Source: Doris montereyensis (lineage: Eukaryota; Mollusca; Gastropoda; Nudibranchia; Dorididae). From it: a stretch of 64,000 nt of DNA. The notes beneath the pieces were generated by a model. The model did not search any database and was not told the origin of the DNA. It was given only the letters and a program-made list of their open reading frames with translations. The position numbers and the translations under genes were made by a program. Numbering within the stretch: position 1 is the first letter of the stretch; every line of letters begins with the position of its first letter. Of this stretch, positions 1 through 27,100 are shown piece after piece. The stretch covers positions 199,501 through 263,500 of the forward strand of contig JAXRKP010000403.1 in assembly GCA_037039925.1 (NCBI GenBank), written 5' to 3'.

Positions 1-208
1 TGCCATTTCATATATTTCTAAAACAATTGGCAACAGGGAGATTAAAATGTCTTCAAAACTTCACTCAGAATTAAAATTCAGAACTAATGAAGGAAATGCA
101 TAGCAACCTTAAATGTGGCTGATTGAAGACTTTTCCAAACAATAATATTTTAAATGTTGTCACTTAGTCTATACTTCAGTTCCAGCTCATATTAATATAT
201 AAAAAAAA

Positions 209-476
209 GATTTTACCCACGTCAACAACTAAGGTGATCCTGAAAACAGTCAAGGGATTTTTAACGTGAACAGTGTGTTGTGATTTGCACACAGAACCTC
301 CTTTTAATTGTCTGTCTCCAATGGGACCAGGTGTTAATCCATTCATCTGGACCAGAGGAGTGGGTTTAACTCGAAAAATCTCTTTAAAAAATATTTTCAA
401 CATGTATGTATGGCACGAACCCGTGACCTTTTGGTTGAGAGACTGACACCTTTGCGCCTGGACCATTGAGTCCCCC
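209..476 (-). repeat. tRNA-derived SINE, family II copy
   Basis: This shares a long body with the segments at 25341-25672, 42616-42892 and 44338-44608: a left tail (gatttgatttaccca), a core with 'ggatctttaacg' and 'gtgttgtgat', and a right end that reads on the minus strand like a tRNA head ending in a box-B-like 'gggttcaagtcc'. The head sits at the high coordinate, so the copy is minus strand. The body lies in the noncoding part left of the TTC27 exons. Confidence 0.7.
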
Positions 477-849
477 TCTAGCTCATAAAAATGTCTTGTT
501 CCATCTTTCAATACTATTTTCAAAATATGCATATGACAAAGTTGGAAACCCATGGCCACAGAGTGGGAAAGTAAGATGTTTAGTTCATGTTTTGGGCCCT
601 ACGGAAGTAAAGCTTCATGAAAAAATGTCTATATCTCATCAAAAGTATTGCTTTCAAAATTCTTGTGCTACCATTAACTGGAATAGATCAAATCTAGGCT
701 TTTAGTTTGGAAGGTAGACAAATGTAGTGGTTACACTTACCTCAGATTTAGCTGGTGATAAAATTCCTATTAGAGAAATAGTACAACATAATTTTTGTGT
801 AGTTTTGAGCTTTATGAAAGTTTTACACATCATTTACAGTAGGATATCC

Positions 850-1525
850 ATAAAAAAAGCTGTGGGACTCAGACTCAACTACAAGAAAATCAAGACTCTT
901 CACAACTGCAAAACCTGCAACACTTTGCCAATAACCCTTTACGGAGAACCGCTGGAAAATATGAACAAATTTTGTTACCTGGCGAGCATGATTGATGGCA
1001 AGGGAGATGTGGAAGAAGATGTCAAAACCAGGATACAAAAGGCACGACAAGCATTTTTAAGCCTTAACAATAATCAAACTAAGGATATTCAATTCAAATA
1101 TCATGTCAGTGTAACATATGGCACAGAAACAGGGAGAACCACAAAAACAACCCTACAAAAATACAATCATTCATAAATAGATGTCTGAGGAGAATTGTCA
1201 AAATATTCTGGCCTGAAGTTATCTCAAATACTAATCTATGGGAAAGAACTGGACAAGGATCAGCTGAAAAAGATTTAAAACAGAAGAAGTGGAGGTGGAT
1301 AGGACACATGCTCAGAAAGGAACCCAACACAATAACAAGACAGAGCCTAACATAGAACCCACAGGGTAAAAGATTGAGGGGTCGGTCAAGGGCTAAAAAA
1401 TGAAGAAGAAAACTGGAGGGAGAGATGAAGAAGATAGGGCAATCATGGAAATCTGTGGAAAGGCTGGCCTAGGAGAGAAGTGATTGGAGATTGTTGATGG
1501 TTAATGCTTCCCAGCGAGCTAAATA
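850..1525 (+). mobile_element. 3' end of a degenerate non-LTR retrotransposon (LINE)
   Basis: The plus strand encodes, across frameshifts and stops, the C-terminal tail of a LINE polyprotein. It contains a stretch like 'LNGEPLENMNKFCYLASM', then 'RRIVKIFWPEVISN', 'WRWIGHMLRKEPNTITRQ' and 'NPQGKRLRGRS'. The WxWxGHxLRK and GKRxRGRP blocks after the reverse transcriptase are typical of animal LINEs. Only the last part of the element is present and it is broken. It lies next to TTC27 exon 4, in the opposite orientation, so it is intronic. The family differs from the LINE copies at 52-61 kb. Confidence 0.75.
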
Positions 1526-1561
1526 GGCAGAAGACCCATGAAAAAAAAACGCTATAATTAC

Positions 1562-1696
1562 CTGCATATGAGAGAGGAAGGATCTGCAATCAAAGAAAAG
1601 GACTTTTGCAATGTATAAATAAATCAGATGATGACACTTTGTATACACTGACTCTCCATCAATGCTCATTTCTGACCGAGCTTCTGACAAAATAGT
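1562..1696 (-). CDS. TTC27: TTC27 coding exon 4
   Basis: Exactly 45 codons, phase 0 at both ends, with a TATTTCGCAG acceptor and GTAATT donor. It contains SIDGESVYTK, matching human TLDGESIYSL. Later exons are not found between 1 and 1560 and should lie beyond the left edge. Confidence 0.85.
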
Positions 1697-2896
1697 CTGC
1701 GAAATACAAAAACACAAACATGTAGGATTTATATTGTTTTGAGTTCATCAATATTTTATGCTTTTCTTACAAATGGAACTTTTGTTGTTAGAGCATGTAC
1801 ACATTTTAAATCTATTATAATAATGATAGCTGTCATTTAGTGTACTGACAAGGCAAGATGATACATACATGTAATATCACGGGAACAGACAAGGAAAAGA
1901 AAACAGCATGCATTGTTGAAAACCAGCGCGTTGATTTATAACTATTAGCTTCAAGAGATAATGAAAAGAAAAAGCTTACCTCATCACGTTCTTGAAAATC
2001 TGTATGGCAGAAGGATAATGGTGACTTGGAAGTAGGTGGTCCAAGCCAATTATTCTGAACAAATAGCTGAAGACATGAAGCAGCAACAATCAATATATCA
2101 AGATCCCTGAAAATAAAATAAAAAAGCACTCACAAAATCGGCACCAAAGGCAATTCAATACAATGATAAATAAATAAAAATATTCCAAAACAGTAAGAAA
2201 ACTTAAGACATTGAATTATTTTCTTTTAAAGAATACATTCAAATCAGAGTCAATTTAGCCAAATCACCAGATTCCCCAAGTTAGATGTAAACTTTGTTAA
2301 AAAAAAGGGAAAGAACAAATAAGGAAAGGGGCTGGTTAAATATCTCAAGATCTCTTGTTTTTTTAAAAGTAATCTTTCAGTCATGCTTAAGACAGCCGTG
2401 ATAGCTACTGCATCAATTATTGCATTTTGTAAGGCAATCAGTAAATTTACGATTTTGTTATTGTTGTAACAAGATATTTAGATCATAATGAGATGAATTA
2501 AAGCAACCGTTCTAGTCAATTAGGGATAATATTTGGTGAGTTTCAATAATCACAAGGTTTATTATTAATCTCCACATTTACACTCAAAACCTTTATTTTT
2601 ATTTTAAAACACACCTTATTTACTGGCAAGTTAACATGTTGCCTTTATTTAGTTGTATAGTCAGTATATTCATAAAATAATGAAGGTGTCATAAATTTGT
2701 TCAACATACTTAAAATTAGTTTAATTAAAATCTCCCTTTACAACTATGTATTGAATGAAGTAAATCATTACAAATTACATTGTTTCATGGCATTTTTTAT
2801 GTATTCTTTATAAAGGGTTTAAACATTATGTTTGGAAAAAGAAGCAACCTTTTAAACTTGCCTAGATAATACTATAAAAGTCTTTGGATAACTTAC

Positions 2897-2958
<62 letters not shown>

Positions 2959-5062
2959 AATACCACAAGCCCTTCCCCCACCCCCATACTGACCCTCCCA
3001 AAAAAAAAGAAATGTTAAATGTTTACATAAATCCGATATTCAGTCTTACCTCACAGTAGTATCATCACTCATCTTTAACATTAAATGCTCAACATTTTTT
3101 AAAAGGACTGTAGCAAACTCTTTGCCACTTTGCTCAGGTATTACTGTGAAGAGTGCTTCAGCAACTCCACTTGTTTCCAATATTTTTTCATACTTCCCTT
3201 GTAGATACAGTTCCAGAGTCTGTGAAATATCTGTAGCATCTGAAAGACAATAAATTAAAATTCCTTTGAGTTATACACAGATGATAATTGAAAACACAAG
3301 AGCATTATCCCAGATTTAAATAGCTCAAATTGTACAGTTATCATAAAAATGTTGGCGGAAAAATAGAAACCATAAATCAAAATACCTCGGTGATTTCATT
3401 AATAAATATCTTTTGAAAAAAAGATATTTGTGAATATTTTTAATCTCTAGCTACTGTAACAAACATCATAGCGCAAAACCCAGCGTTTGCCATATGCCTC
3501 CAGACTACAGTGTGGCGCAAAGGATGGCTGTTTCCACATAGATAGGGAATGTTCTTAAAATATGTCTATTTTATTCATTTATTGACTCAAGTAAAGCTTA
3601 AAACTAGCCACTAAATCTAGATGGATTAGTGTATCTAAGAAAGAGTCATATTTCTATAGAAATTGCACTTCATTACATCTGAAGATGATTTGACATTTAT
3701 AAAATTATGTTCCATCTCGCTAACTGAGATCTACCAATCAGTGTCTGCTGAGCGTTCCCCCAAATAAAGGCCTGACAAAACAGCAGTCATTGCTCTATTT
3801 TAAATACGCAGGTCCACATGTCTGGAATTCTCTTCCGCTGTCAATGTGATCTATGTTTGTCTTGGATAACACGTCAAGAAGACACCACAAAAACTTTGAA
3901 ATGAAAACGGGCAGGGAAATCATGTAAATCTTCTCATTGAGAATGCTTCTTAGAAGAAAAGTTATTGATTTTATGATATGCAGTTTTAAATCATGTACCA
4001 TAGACCACTATTACTATACATAATATTATATTTTCATGTGTTTTTTATATAATATTATATTGTACAATGCTCATGTTTTTATTATGTATGTATAATTAAT
4101 TATGCGCCTTGAGCTGTCATAAGATGGTAAAAGGGTTCTATAAAAATGAATTATATTATTATTATTATAAATTATGTTATGGTCCCTTTGACTTATTATT
4201 GAACTTTGACAAACTGAATTTTCAATATTTTTTTCTCTCACTGCCCTATGTTCAAATAAAATAATAATAATGATAACATTTTTATTTAAAAGTAGCGCCT
4301 GCCTTCCTTTGCTAGACTCAAGACGCTGAAAATGTCTGTTTGTCTCACATTAAGTCAGATTGGCAGAAATGATTGACACTATTAGTCATGAAACACTGCA
4401 GCAACAGGATCTGGATCTAGATCTATACGTTGAAGGGCCTTGGCCTTGCGGCATCTTTAAATTCATCAGAAGCAATGTATATAGTGTAAAAAGAGAAAAA
4501 GAGAGAATGCGACAAGACATTCAAGGGAGGTTTTGAGTATCATCTATGTTCAAATTGGTTTTATGATACTGTACATTATATAATATAATCCGATGATCAT
4601 AATGCTGTGTCAGGTTGTATTTTCTGATGAACTGCTAGATCTATACGTTGCCCTTCGCATAAATTCAACTGCCATTGTCATCACATGTACAGTATTGTAT
4701 TCCACACCATCCAAAAGAAGAAGCAATTCTTCTCTTTTCTTGCCCAACTTATTTTTATCAGTTACGTCCTTTGGATAGATATGCCCAACTACATTTATTT
4801 ATTATGTATATAATAATAACTCTTTCTGAAGAACCCCAGTGAGCTGAGTGAGTATGAGTAGGGTTGAAGTAGAGTAAATCTTCAGTCTAGTTCTTTATTA
4901 AAATTCAGCGAGGGCCTATTAATATGGATTCAAAGAAAGTGGACATGGACATAGTTAATTTCCTTTGAAAATAACTGTAACAGGAGATTTAGACACCGGT
5001 ATACCTTTATGTTTGAGACCAGTAAGAATAGAATACTGGTAATGCTGCATGTGGGCTGCCAT
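1562..5062 (-). CDS. TTC27: Tetratricopeptide repeat protein 27 (TTC27), 5' part
   Basis: Four coding exons (5005-5062, 3050-3239, 1980-2106, 1562-1696, minus strand) join with matching phases (1, 2, 0, 0) and canonical splice sites into about 125 residues. They align to the N-terminal region of animal TTC27: the start gives a 'SILTGLK' segment, exon 2 'LELYLQGKYEKIL', exon 3 'CLQLFVQNNWLGPP' and exon 4 'SIDGESVYTK'. These match the human protein's LLLEGNYEAIF, SLQLFVQSNWTGPP and TLDGESIYS. The TPR repeats and the rest of the protein (human about 840 aa) must lie left of the window. Known role: a TPR protein related to yeast Emw1, implicated in chaperone-assisted assembly of other proteins. 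Its start faces PSMC1 across about 200 bp. No frameshift is seen in these exons. Confidence 0.88.
1980..2106 (-). CDS. TTC27: TTC27 coding exon 3
   Basis: The acceptor is TTATTTTCAG and the donor GTAAGC. The first base completes an Arg codon with exon 2. It encodes CLQLFVQNNWLGPP, the best-conserved block of the TTC27 N-terminus. Confidence 0.88.
2898..2956. repeat. (TA)n microsatellite
   Basis: About 29 uninterrupted TA units in TTC27 intron 2. Confidence 0.97.
3050..3239 (-). CDS. TTC27: TTC27 coding exon 2
   Basis: It follows a TTGTCTTTCAG acceptor and ends at a GTAAGA donor with two bases over. The 62 full codons include LELYLQGKYEKIL and end near LMLKMSDDTTV. Confidence 0.88.
3776..4172 (+). 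mobile_element. LINE 3' end (CR1/L2-like tail)
   Basis: The plus strand reads 'GPHVWNSLPLSM', the usual last conserved block of many LINE reverse transcriptases (xxxWNSLP). About 300 bp later comes 'cgccttgag', a '-aaaagggttctataaaaatg' stretch and a (TTA)n tail, which is the usual 3' end of CR1/L2-type LINEs. The element is heavily 5' truncated and lies in TTC27 intron 1. The subgroup is inferred from the tail only. Confidence 0.65.
4256..4335 (-). mobile_element. Short LINE 3' end with (ATT)n tail, minus strand
   Basis: The reverse complement reads 'gcgtcttgag ... ggcgctacttttaaataaaaatg' followed by ATT units, matching the tail layout of the element at 3776-4172 but inverted. Confidence 0.5.
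5005..5062 (-). CDS. TTC27: TTC27 coding exon 1 (start exon)
   Basis: The ATG at 5062-5060 opens MAAHMQHYQYSILTGLKHK. The exon ends in phase 1 before a GTATAC donor. The single leftover G combines with exon 2's first two bases to make Asp, which confirms the join. The start context is TTCAAGATGGC. Confidence 0.82.
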
Positions 5063-5264
5063 CTTGAATGAAAATAACAATCTTTGTAATTTCTTAGAAA
5101 GACGAGTTCGGAAGCAACGGCGCTCTTCTCATCAAATGTTTATTGTTTTCTTCGTTCAATTGTAACTTCTACAAAAAAGAACCTCCGAAGGAAGCTCTTG
5201 CGCATGTCAGATTGGCAATTTTTTTGACGGCTCATCCAGAGCAAATTCGCTTGTCACCGTCACT
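5063..5264. promoter_or_regulatory. Putative bidirectional TTC27/PSMC1 promoter
   Basis: This short interval separates the TTC27 start codon (minus strand, 5062) from the best candidate PSMC1 start codon (plus strand, 5265). Both 5' UTRs and the core promoter of each gene must fit in or near it. No TATA box stands out. A YY1-like AAGATGGC sits on the TTC27 start codon itself. The call rests on gene layout. Confidence 0.55.
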
Positions 5265-19930
<14,666 letters not shown>

Positions 19931-20307
19931 TGTTGGCAATTTATTTTGCTTCATCTCTTGACATTGTTCTCTTTTATTATCATAACATTTTTCTGAGAGG
20001 GTGTGTGTGTTTGTGACAAGTAGCAAAAATCTTTGTTTAGAGTTTTGAGTTCTTTTTCCTTTAGGTGGGGATTCCCTTTGCAAGGCTTTCGTACTTTTTT
20101 TTTCTCCCTTATTGGCTGGTAATGTAACTGATGGTGTGAAACTTTTTAGAAACTTTTCTCAGTCCTATCTAGTAGGGTGAAAGAATGTTGGTGAATGCTC
20201 ACAGTAAGGATGTGTGAAGTGAATGATTGATTTCTATGTTCTACTGATAATTGACTTCTGAACATTTTTTAAGTGTATGTTTTGCATTTGAAGAACATAT
20301 GTTATGC

Positions 20308-20313
20308 AATAAA
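20308..20313 (+). terminator. PSMC1 polyadenylation signal AATAAA
   Basis: First AATAAA after the stop, 378 bp downstream, followed within 25 bp by an A-rich stretch. A second AATAAA is at 20448-20453. Confidence 0.65.
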
Positions 20314-20529
20314 GGTTGCAAAAAATGTAGTCAAGATTTTGACTTATGAGTTCTTTCATTCTTTTTTTTTTTACTCTGTATTTTGAAAAAAAAATCCCTT
20401 CGATTTTAAGCAACATAAATCTGATAGTTGCCTCTTGGCATAATTACAATAAAAACATCCTTGCTCTCTCTGTGGCTCCGGATAGAATATGTATGTGGTG
20501 TTGACAAGCATATGTAGGTTCTACTTCTT

Positions 20530-20700
20530 TCGTTTCACTTGTCTTTTATTTTGCTAATGTTGGTGGATGCTGTTAGTGGCCCTATTATTTCCCTTGACTC
20601 TTTTTTCTTTCATCTGGCTGTTTCCTTTCATTTCATCCTGATATCACCTCATATGGTGGACGGGGTAAATTTCAGTGAAACAAATTCACTTTTTCTATTT
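20530..20700 (+). repeat. SINE family III fragment
   Basis: Contains 'atatggtggacggggtaaatttcagtgaaac', shared with the copies near 34955, 43725, 48805, 49435 and 50905. Between 20350 and 23000 nothing else is recognisable apart from short A/T-rich tracts. Confidence 0.5.
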
Positions 20701-23002
20701 CCTCTTAATTCACCCTGAGACCACCATAGGACAGGATAAATTGCAATCAAACGCGTATATGAAAATGAGTGTGAATTTAATTTAGCCCATGGGAGTCGCT
20801 TGGAGTTATTCAAGAAAATCTCTTTTTAGTTGAGTAACGACATCTTTGTCTAAGACACATTGTACAATGGACATGTTAAACTGGGACTAGTACAGTGGAG
20901 CTCACATGCATCAGAAGGTTGTTTACAATGGATTTTTAAGAATCCCTGATTTATGCTCAAATCAAACTTTTATTTTTCAAAAGCCGTGGTTAAAAATTAA
21001 AATGGGGTTCTACAATGCTCAACAGAGTTACAGCGGGATTTTATCTGAGTGCTCATACTGCACTGTAATTTCAAGAATAGTCATCTCCGTTTTTGATAAG
21101 GTGCCATTACATTTAGTAGTACTAGTTAGTGCCAATCAAACAAACACGCACAAGCTGGCCGCAGGGAGGCTTGCGTGTTTATATTGATGCTACAATGTGT
21201 GTGTGACGGGGGAAGGTCAGTGGGCGTGGGGCCAAACGTGTGCTGTAAGATGTGCCTGAAGAAAAAGGAAGAGAGTGGAGCAGGGGTGAGGGGAGTGGTA
21301 ATGAATTAAAATTGTCTGGACAGGCACCAATTACCTGGTGTCTGTTGTCTTTCTTTTCAATGGAATACATTCATTTGTCCGTCTCACTTGCACATATATA
21401 TATATATACAAAGGCATTCATCACAATCACAAATTTGATCTGAAATTATGCACATTGGTCCAGATATATACATTCAAGCATCCAAATGACTTCAAAAAGG
21501 AAAAATGCTGTTTACTTCAGATGAAAGCTAGGAATAGGATAATCAAGAGAGTGAAAATATATGTAGAACAAAATATCAATACTCCCATCAAAACAAGAAA
21601 ACATTACGCATGCCTACAACTAGTACAACTACAAACTACAATATTGGGATACAACAGGATTGTTGTCTTGGTCCTGTCAATCCCATTGTAATGTAAGCAA
21701 ATTCTACTTTATACATTAAACTTCAATAAACATTGAAGGAAACAGAACGAAGAAATGAGACTTTATAGTAATAATATTTGTAGTATAAAAGATCTAATAT
21801 ATCCACTAACTACTAGTCTCTGGTATAAACAATTTTGATGTTACCAGGACTTGGATTCCAATGTCTAGAATATGCAGGTATAAACATCTAATGTACTATA
21901 TAATCACACACTACTGTGAACAATTCATATATTCTCCAAAGCCTTAGGGGAGGGATTAACCCGCACGCTACAGCATTCCATCATGTCTCGTCAAAAAAGT
22001 AAACACAGGACTTGTGTTTGGAAGAAATTACGTAAAAACAGGTGACCATTTTGTAATGAGTATTGAAAAGAAATTGAATTATTGCAGAGAAATGATACAT
22101 CTCTTAAGAACAAAAACGCTTTACCGAAGTAAAAAGTGGGAAGCCATTTTCGATGCACCTACCACTACCATGAAACATTCAAACAAGCAACTTGCTCTTA
22201 CTAACTTACTAGTAGAATACTAGTATTGCAACATATCAATTCAATCATAGATGTATTGCAATCATTTAACGCCGACGAAGAGATATCATCCACGCTGAGA
22301 TAAAGAATATAATTAATATAAATATAATGCACTGTATCAATACTGCTTTATCGCCATGAACACATATTCTATAGTTTTAGTTTTATTGAATAAATTATTT
22401 CTCCTTGACCTGCCTGTACTCTAGCTATGGGTATAGCCTTTTGATACATTATTGAAATGGTACACTTTGATTGAACAGAAATTACTTTGTCCATCATGTT
22501 ACTATTATTAATATTACCATTATCATTCTAATGACAACTTATTTATTATTTATTTGCCAGATTTTTGTTTTAGTATGCATATATTGATTGGTCATCACCC
22601 AATATACATATTTATACAGTCGCCGCCGCTGATAAGCACATTTACATTTTGGCATATATTGATCACATTGTAATTGTATTATTAACAAAGTGACCAGGTA
22701 AACTCAGGCCTGAGGCACACAAATATACACTGTTCATATGTATCCAGATCCAACTAATTCAAGAGATAATAAGATATGGTGGAGCAATAAAAAAACCACT
22801 CACGATCTTTGTGACATTTTTTATGTAATTTATTATAATCGTGCCATGAATTGGTGTTTCATGAGTGTATAGTTTATATAGGGAAAATCAGTAGGGGTAA
22901 GGTTTCGTGCTTTAGTCCAAAGCATGTTTGAGGATGACGTGCTTAAGGCAGTGCAGGCTGTTTATGACCAAAGTATCAGGATTGACAAAAATATATTTAG
23001 AG

Positions 23003-23930
23003 GTGTTGTAGCAACTTCATGGTGCTGTGAGTTTGTAATCACAACGACACTGGTTCATAACCAATGGCTGGCCGAAATGGTTTTTTTTCACAATATTGTA
23101 CCCTTAGGAAAGGTACAGTCCAACCCACATATATCAACATCGCATATATTGACATCCTGCATATATCGACGTCATATCAAAGTCCTGTTTTTTCCCTTGT
23201 ATATTATTAGCAATAAAAACACTGATATTTTGACGTAAATTTGATTTATACCCCCTTATACCCGCGTCGATGGCCGGTAAATCGATTAGTGAAAGCCAAG
23301 AATTAGTAAATGAAAACACATGCCTGTAGACCAAGAAAATACTACACCCTGGAGCAATCAGCCAATTAAAACGCATGCTCTTTGACCAGTGAAATCCCGC
23401 ACATTGGACCAATCATTCTCTACATACATACAGAAACAGATGACCATCAATGACTTCTTCACACCAGTAAAGTAGAAGCCTGCAATGCTCTCACCCTCTT
23501 CGAAAACGGTCCTTTTTAGGGCCACACATTACCTTCAATTGATGTATTATGACTTTGTTTTGGTGATGTCTTATTTTATTGGTTGCTCTGATACATCGAC
23601 AACCTCTTTGTATCGACAAAATTTGGTGGTCCCTGTGATGTCCATATAAGAGAGTTGGACTACTTCACTCTGCCTTTCCTACTTTGACTCAGGTGTGAAT
23701 AAGTACCCAGCTATAGATGGAGAAAGATCTTGTCACTATTGTCAGAGTGTTAGTACTGAGCGCCTTACAACAGGGTACTGTACTGTATCCTCCCCTCCCC
23801 AGGAAGTTGAGGACTGAATGAAATGGCCTGCTGGGGGATAAATAATGCACATTTGTGCAGGGATACAGCCTTTAAATCCATTTTTATCTTTATGCCATAA
23901 AAAAGCAGAGCCTGTCGACAGCACATTCAA
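23003..23930 (+). repeat. SINE family IV copy, interrupted by a Tigger-type element
   Basis: The left part (23003-23115) has 'gtgctgtgagtttgtaatcac' and 'cttaggaaaggta'. The right part (23661-23930) continues 'cttcactct...actcaggtgtgaataagtacccagctata'. The uninterrupted copy at 31795-32100 (minus) runs through this junction without a break. The element at 23116-23660 sits between them. Confidence 0.75.
23116..23660 (-). mobile_element. Tigger-type (pogo) nonautonomous element
   Basis: The ends are CAGTCCAACCC... and ...AGAGAGTTGGAC, with TA on both sides. The last two bases expected at the right end (TG) are missing. An internal plus-strand stretch reads 'QMTINDFFTPVK' before a stop, the usual C-terminus of Tigger transposases. 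It is a shorter, inverted relative of the element at 33743-34701. Strand is given relative to that copy. Confidence 0.8.
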
Positions 23931-24019
23931 GAGCCATTACCACAATCGTAAAACTATGTCAAAGAGTAACAGGACAAGTAAAGAAGTAAAACAAACGCTT
24001 CATAACTGCATATGTTAAA

Positions 24020-24174
24020 TTATGTGTCAGGTTTATTATCTTCCTGTGCATTTTCATTAAATGTGAATGGTTTTTTCAGTTCATCAAAAGCTTTCGCTAC
24101 AATATCCCTGTCATCAATGGTCTCGTCAAAAATCCCCCAGTCCATCAATCTGTACACTGCACATGTCTGGCAAA
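24020..24174 (-). CDS. Unrecognised membrane protein, exon 5 (stop)
   Basis: TTTTTACAG acceptor. It encodes CQTCAVYRLMDWGIFDETID then an acidic tail ending EDNKPDT and TAA. The plus-strand open frame over this region is the antisense shadow. Confidence 0.75.
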
Positions 24175-27100
24175 CTGTAAAAAGAACAAACATAGCTTAG
24201 TAGATCATATTAATATTAATATTAATTGACAAAACGAAAAAGGTTCTTAAAAATATAAATACAGTGGTGTCAGTCTAAGAACCCGGTCTGCCTAAAAACT
24301 TGTTATTTCCGTGCAACAGAATTTTTCTTATATAAAACTACCTCCTTACAGTTACAGACAGTGAACTGAAAATCATTTTTAAAGAATTCACACTCAATTT
24401 AATGCTAATAATTGCTGATAAGATGTGATATGTTGCGATTGAATCATAGAAAAGCGGGTGGGAAGTCTAATGCATTGGTCCAGACACTAGTAGGTGATAT
24501 AAACATGTCACACGGGTGTGCCAGACGCTGAATGACGACAGACACAATGAAGGCTTGCCACTTGTGACTAATGTGACCATGCTGTAGCACCTTGGGCACA
24601 ACAGAAGAATCTTGCATTTTTCAAAACATCATTTCAAGCACAGTTTCAGACCATCATAATGCCTACATGAGGCAATTCTCTAAATAACAAATAGAAACTG
24701 CTTATCTATTGGGGTCTGGTTAAAATTGTAAGGTCAAGGAGAATAGCCAATACAAAATATATTATATGAATAATGAAGCAAAAATACAAGGCATGTTGGA
24801 GTTCATCTCAGAACCCAGTCTGCCTAAGAACCTGCTGTTTCTCTCCCAGGACAGGATTCTTAGGCGGACACCACTGTAGTACTAATGCTAATCATGCTTC
24901 ATCTGTGAACTAATACAAAAGAGTCAACTCTGAAGAGCTTTCTTTTCTTCAATAAATGCTTAAATGCTGCAAAATATTCCTACGTGATAGTATACTGTTA
25001 AAAAAGAAACGCATACTATTTCTAAGATTTATCACTTGTATTTCATAAGAGCGTTTTTTTTTTTATTATTGTGAGTGAGTTCTTTCAACCGACTTTTACT
25101 CTAATCCTGTTGCAGTCATTCAATCAGAGTATGAAGGTTTTGTTCCTGTGATTTTGTCCTTTTTGTATCTTTTGGTTTTTGAGATATGAAATGCATTTCT
25201 TTTGTGAACAGTATAGTTAGGCACCATCTCCTCCTCAACTAATCTTTAGCATGTTTTACCATCTATGACAAGAAAAGTGAAGTATTTTTGGAAAAACCTT
25301 TAAAAAGAATTCAAAACAAGTCAGCTGTAGGTTTTTATAAATTTGATTTGATTTACCCACATCGCAACTAAGGTGATCTCAGCAGTTTTACTCATTTAGG
25401 TAGGATTTTAAAAATTTTGTCTGGACTGTTGTGTAAACAGCCAAGGGATCTTTAACGTACACCAAGTGTTGTGATTTGGATACGGGAGCTCCTTTTTTTT
25501 TTGTTCGACTCCAGCAGGACTAGGTGACGATCCACCTACCTGGACCGGGGCGGGTGGTAGATTTAACTTGAAAAAACTTGAGAACATTTTTCAACCGTTA
25601 TGGACTTGAACCCACAGCCTTTGGGTTGAGAGGCCGACACCTTGCCTCTAGACTAAAGAGTCCAGCTGTAGGATATCCTGCTGTACTACAACTATTCAGT
25701 ACTCAGGCTGCACTCTGACCTTTGCCCTTACCATTGAGACCATTAAGTGAAATTGAAATAATATGTTTTAAAGAACAATCTCAGTATGCAGTGTGACCCA
25801 CCTACTACATACAGCCGGGCTAACTATTGTGTAAAGATTGTGTTGTACCGTGATATGTATAGTATATAGCAATATCTGCACTCCCTAAGGCCTTACAAAA
25901 AACAGACAGTCGTGACAGTTTCAATACCATGGATTCAAGTTTTTATGAAATTACGTTGATCTTGTTTTAGACGATTTCCGACAAATGTTTATCCTCATTC
26001 TATGACTATCAGGGGCGGATTCAACCCTTTAAGGGGAGGGACTGGCCGGGCGAGTTTTGGACCAAAAGGTTGATTTTCTGTTCTTTGCATATTCGGGTAG
26101 AACGATCATTTATCTTCAACAAGTTCATGGCAGAAAAATGTCCATATGACGTATAATTTTTTTTTAAATAAAATATTTTGTAGGCTGAGGGTAGGTTTAA
26201 AGCATTCATACTCATTATTAAACTCTTATGAACTGATATTTAAAACAATTAAAGCATTTAGTCGATCCTGTCCCATGGTGTTTCGGATGTAATATGTTGT
26301 TATTCGTTTGTCATATATTTGACAACATTGACCAACTAATACACAATAGAAGCAAAACAAGCACTTTTTTCTACGCTAATAGTCAACCATTTGACAATAT
26401 CATACGTAGACGGGTTAAGTGTCGTCACTTTTCCACCGAAAGCCGAACATGCAACGCCTTTCAGTTGATGAAGTCCTAAATGTTTTATTTTTTAGCATAT
26501 CCTCAAGTTTTAAAAGAAAATCTACCTCATTCACAATTAAATTAATAAACACAGTGATTACAGTAATCATTATGAGCGCACAGATCTATAACTTATTATG
26601 AATTTATCCACAATAAGACTCTCCAGTAACAAGTACCACCTCGCTGCCATGATCTGTTTGTAATAACATATGGCATTAGGCACTGGCAGGTAAAAAGTAA
26701 ATTATCATTCTTTTATCAATTCTGAATTTTTAACCGTTTAAAATACAACTTAAAAACTGACAATTTTAATAGAATTTAGTATACAATTCAATGTTAATTC
26801 ATAAAATGTTAATATACATGAATAAAAATTGTAAGCCAAATGAATAAAATACATGTTTTGCCAGTTTTAATTTACGCATGCCAATGTGCCAAACTTGGGA
26901 CAGTGTCCCTGTCCCAAACTATCTTTACCATCCTTGCCTTTCAGCCTTTGTTTTGACCTACATTGGGTATCTCTTTGCACAGCATTACATAGTTAAGATG
27001 ATCAGCTCTTGAGGACACAAAGCATAATGTCTCTGTCTAAAAATAGATTCACTCTCACTGCTCGCTTAGCATGTGCCGTTGTCTGTCCCGTCGCATCATG

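Noticed and set aside
1..850. Further TTC27 exons
   Set aside because: I searched the minus strand for the next conserved TTC27 blocks and found only a SINE and unassigned sequence.
24012..24200. 62-aa plus-strand frame
   Set aside because: Antisense to exon 5 of the unrecognised gene, which has splice signals and matching phase on the minus strand.
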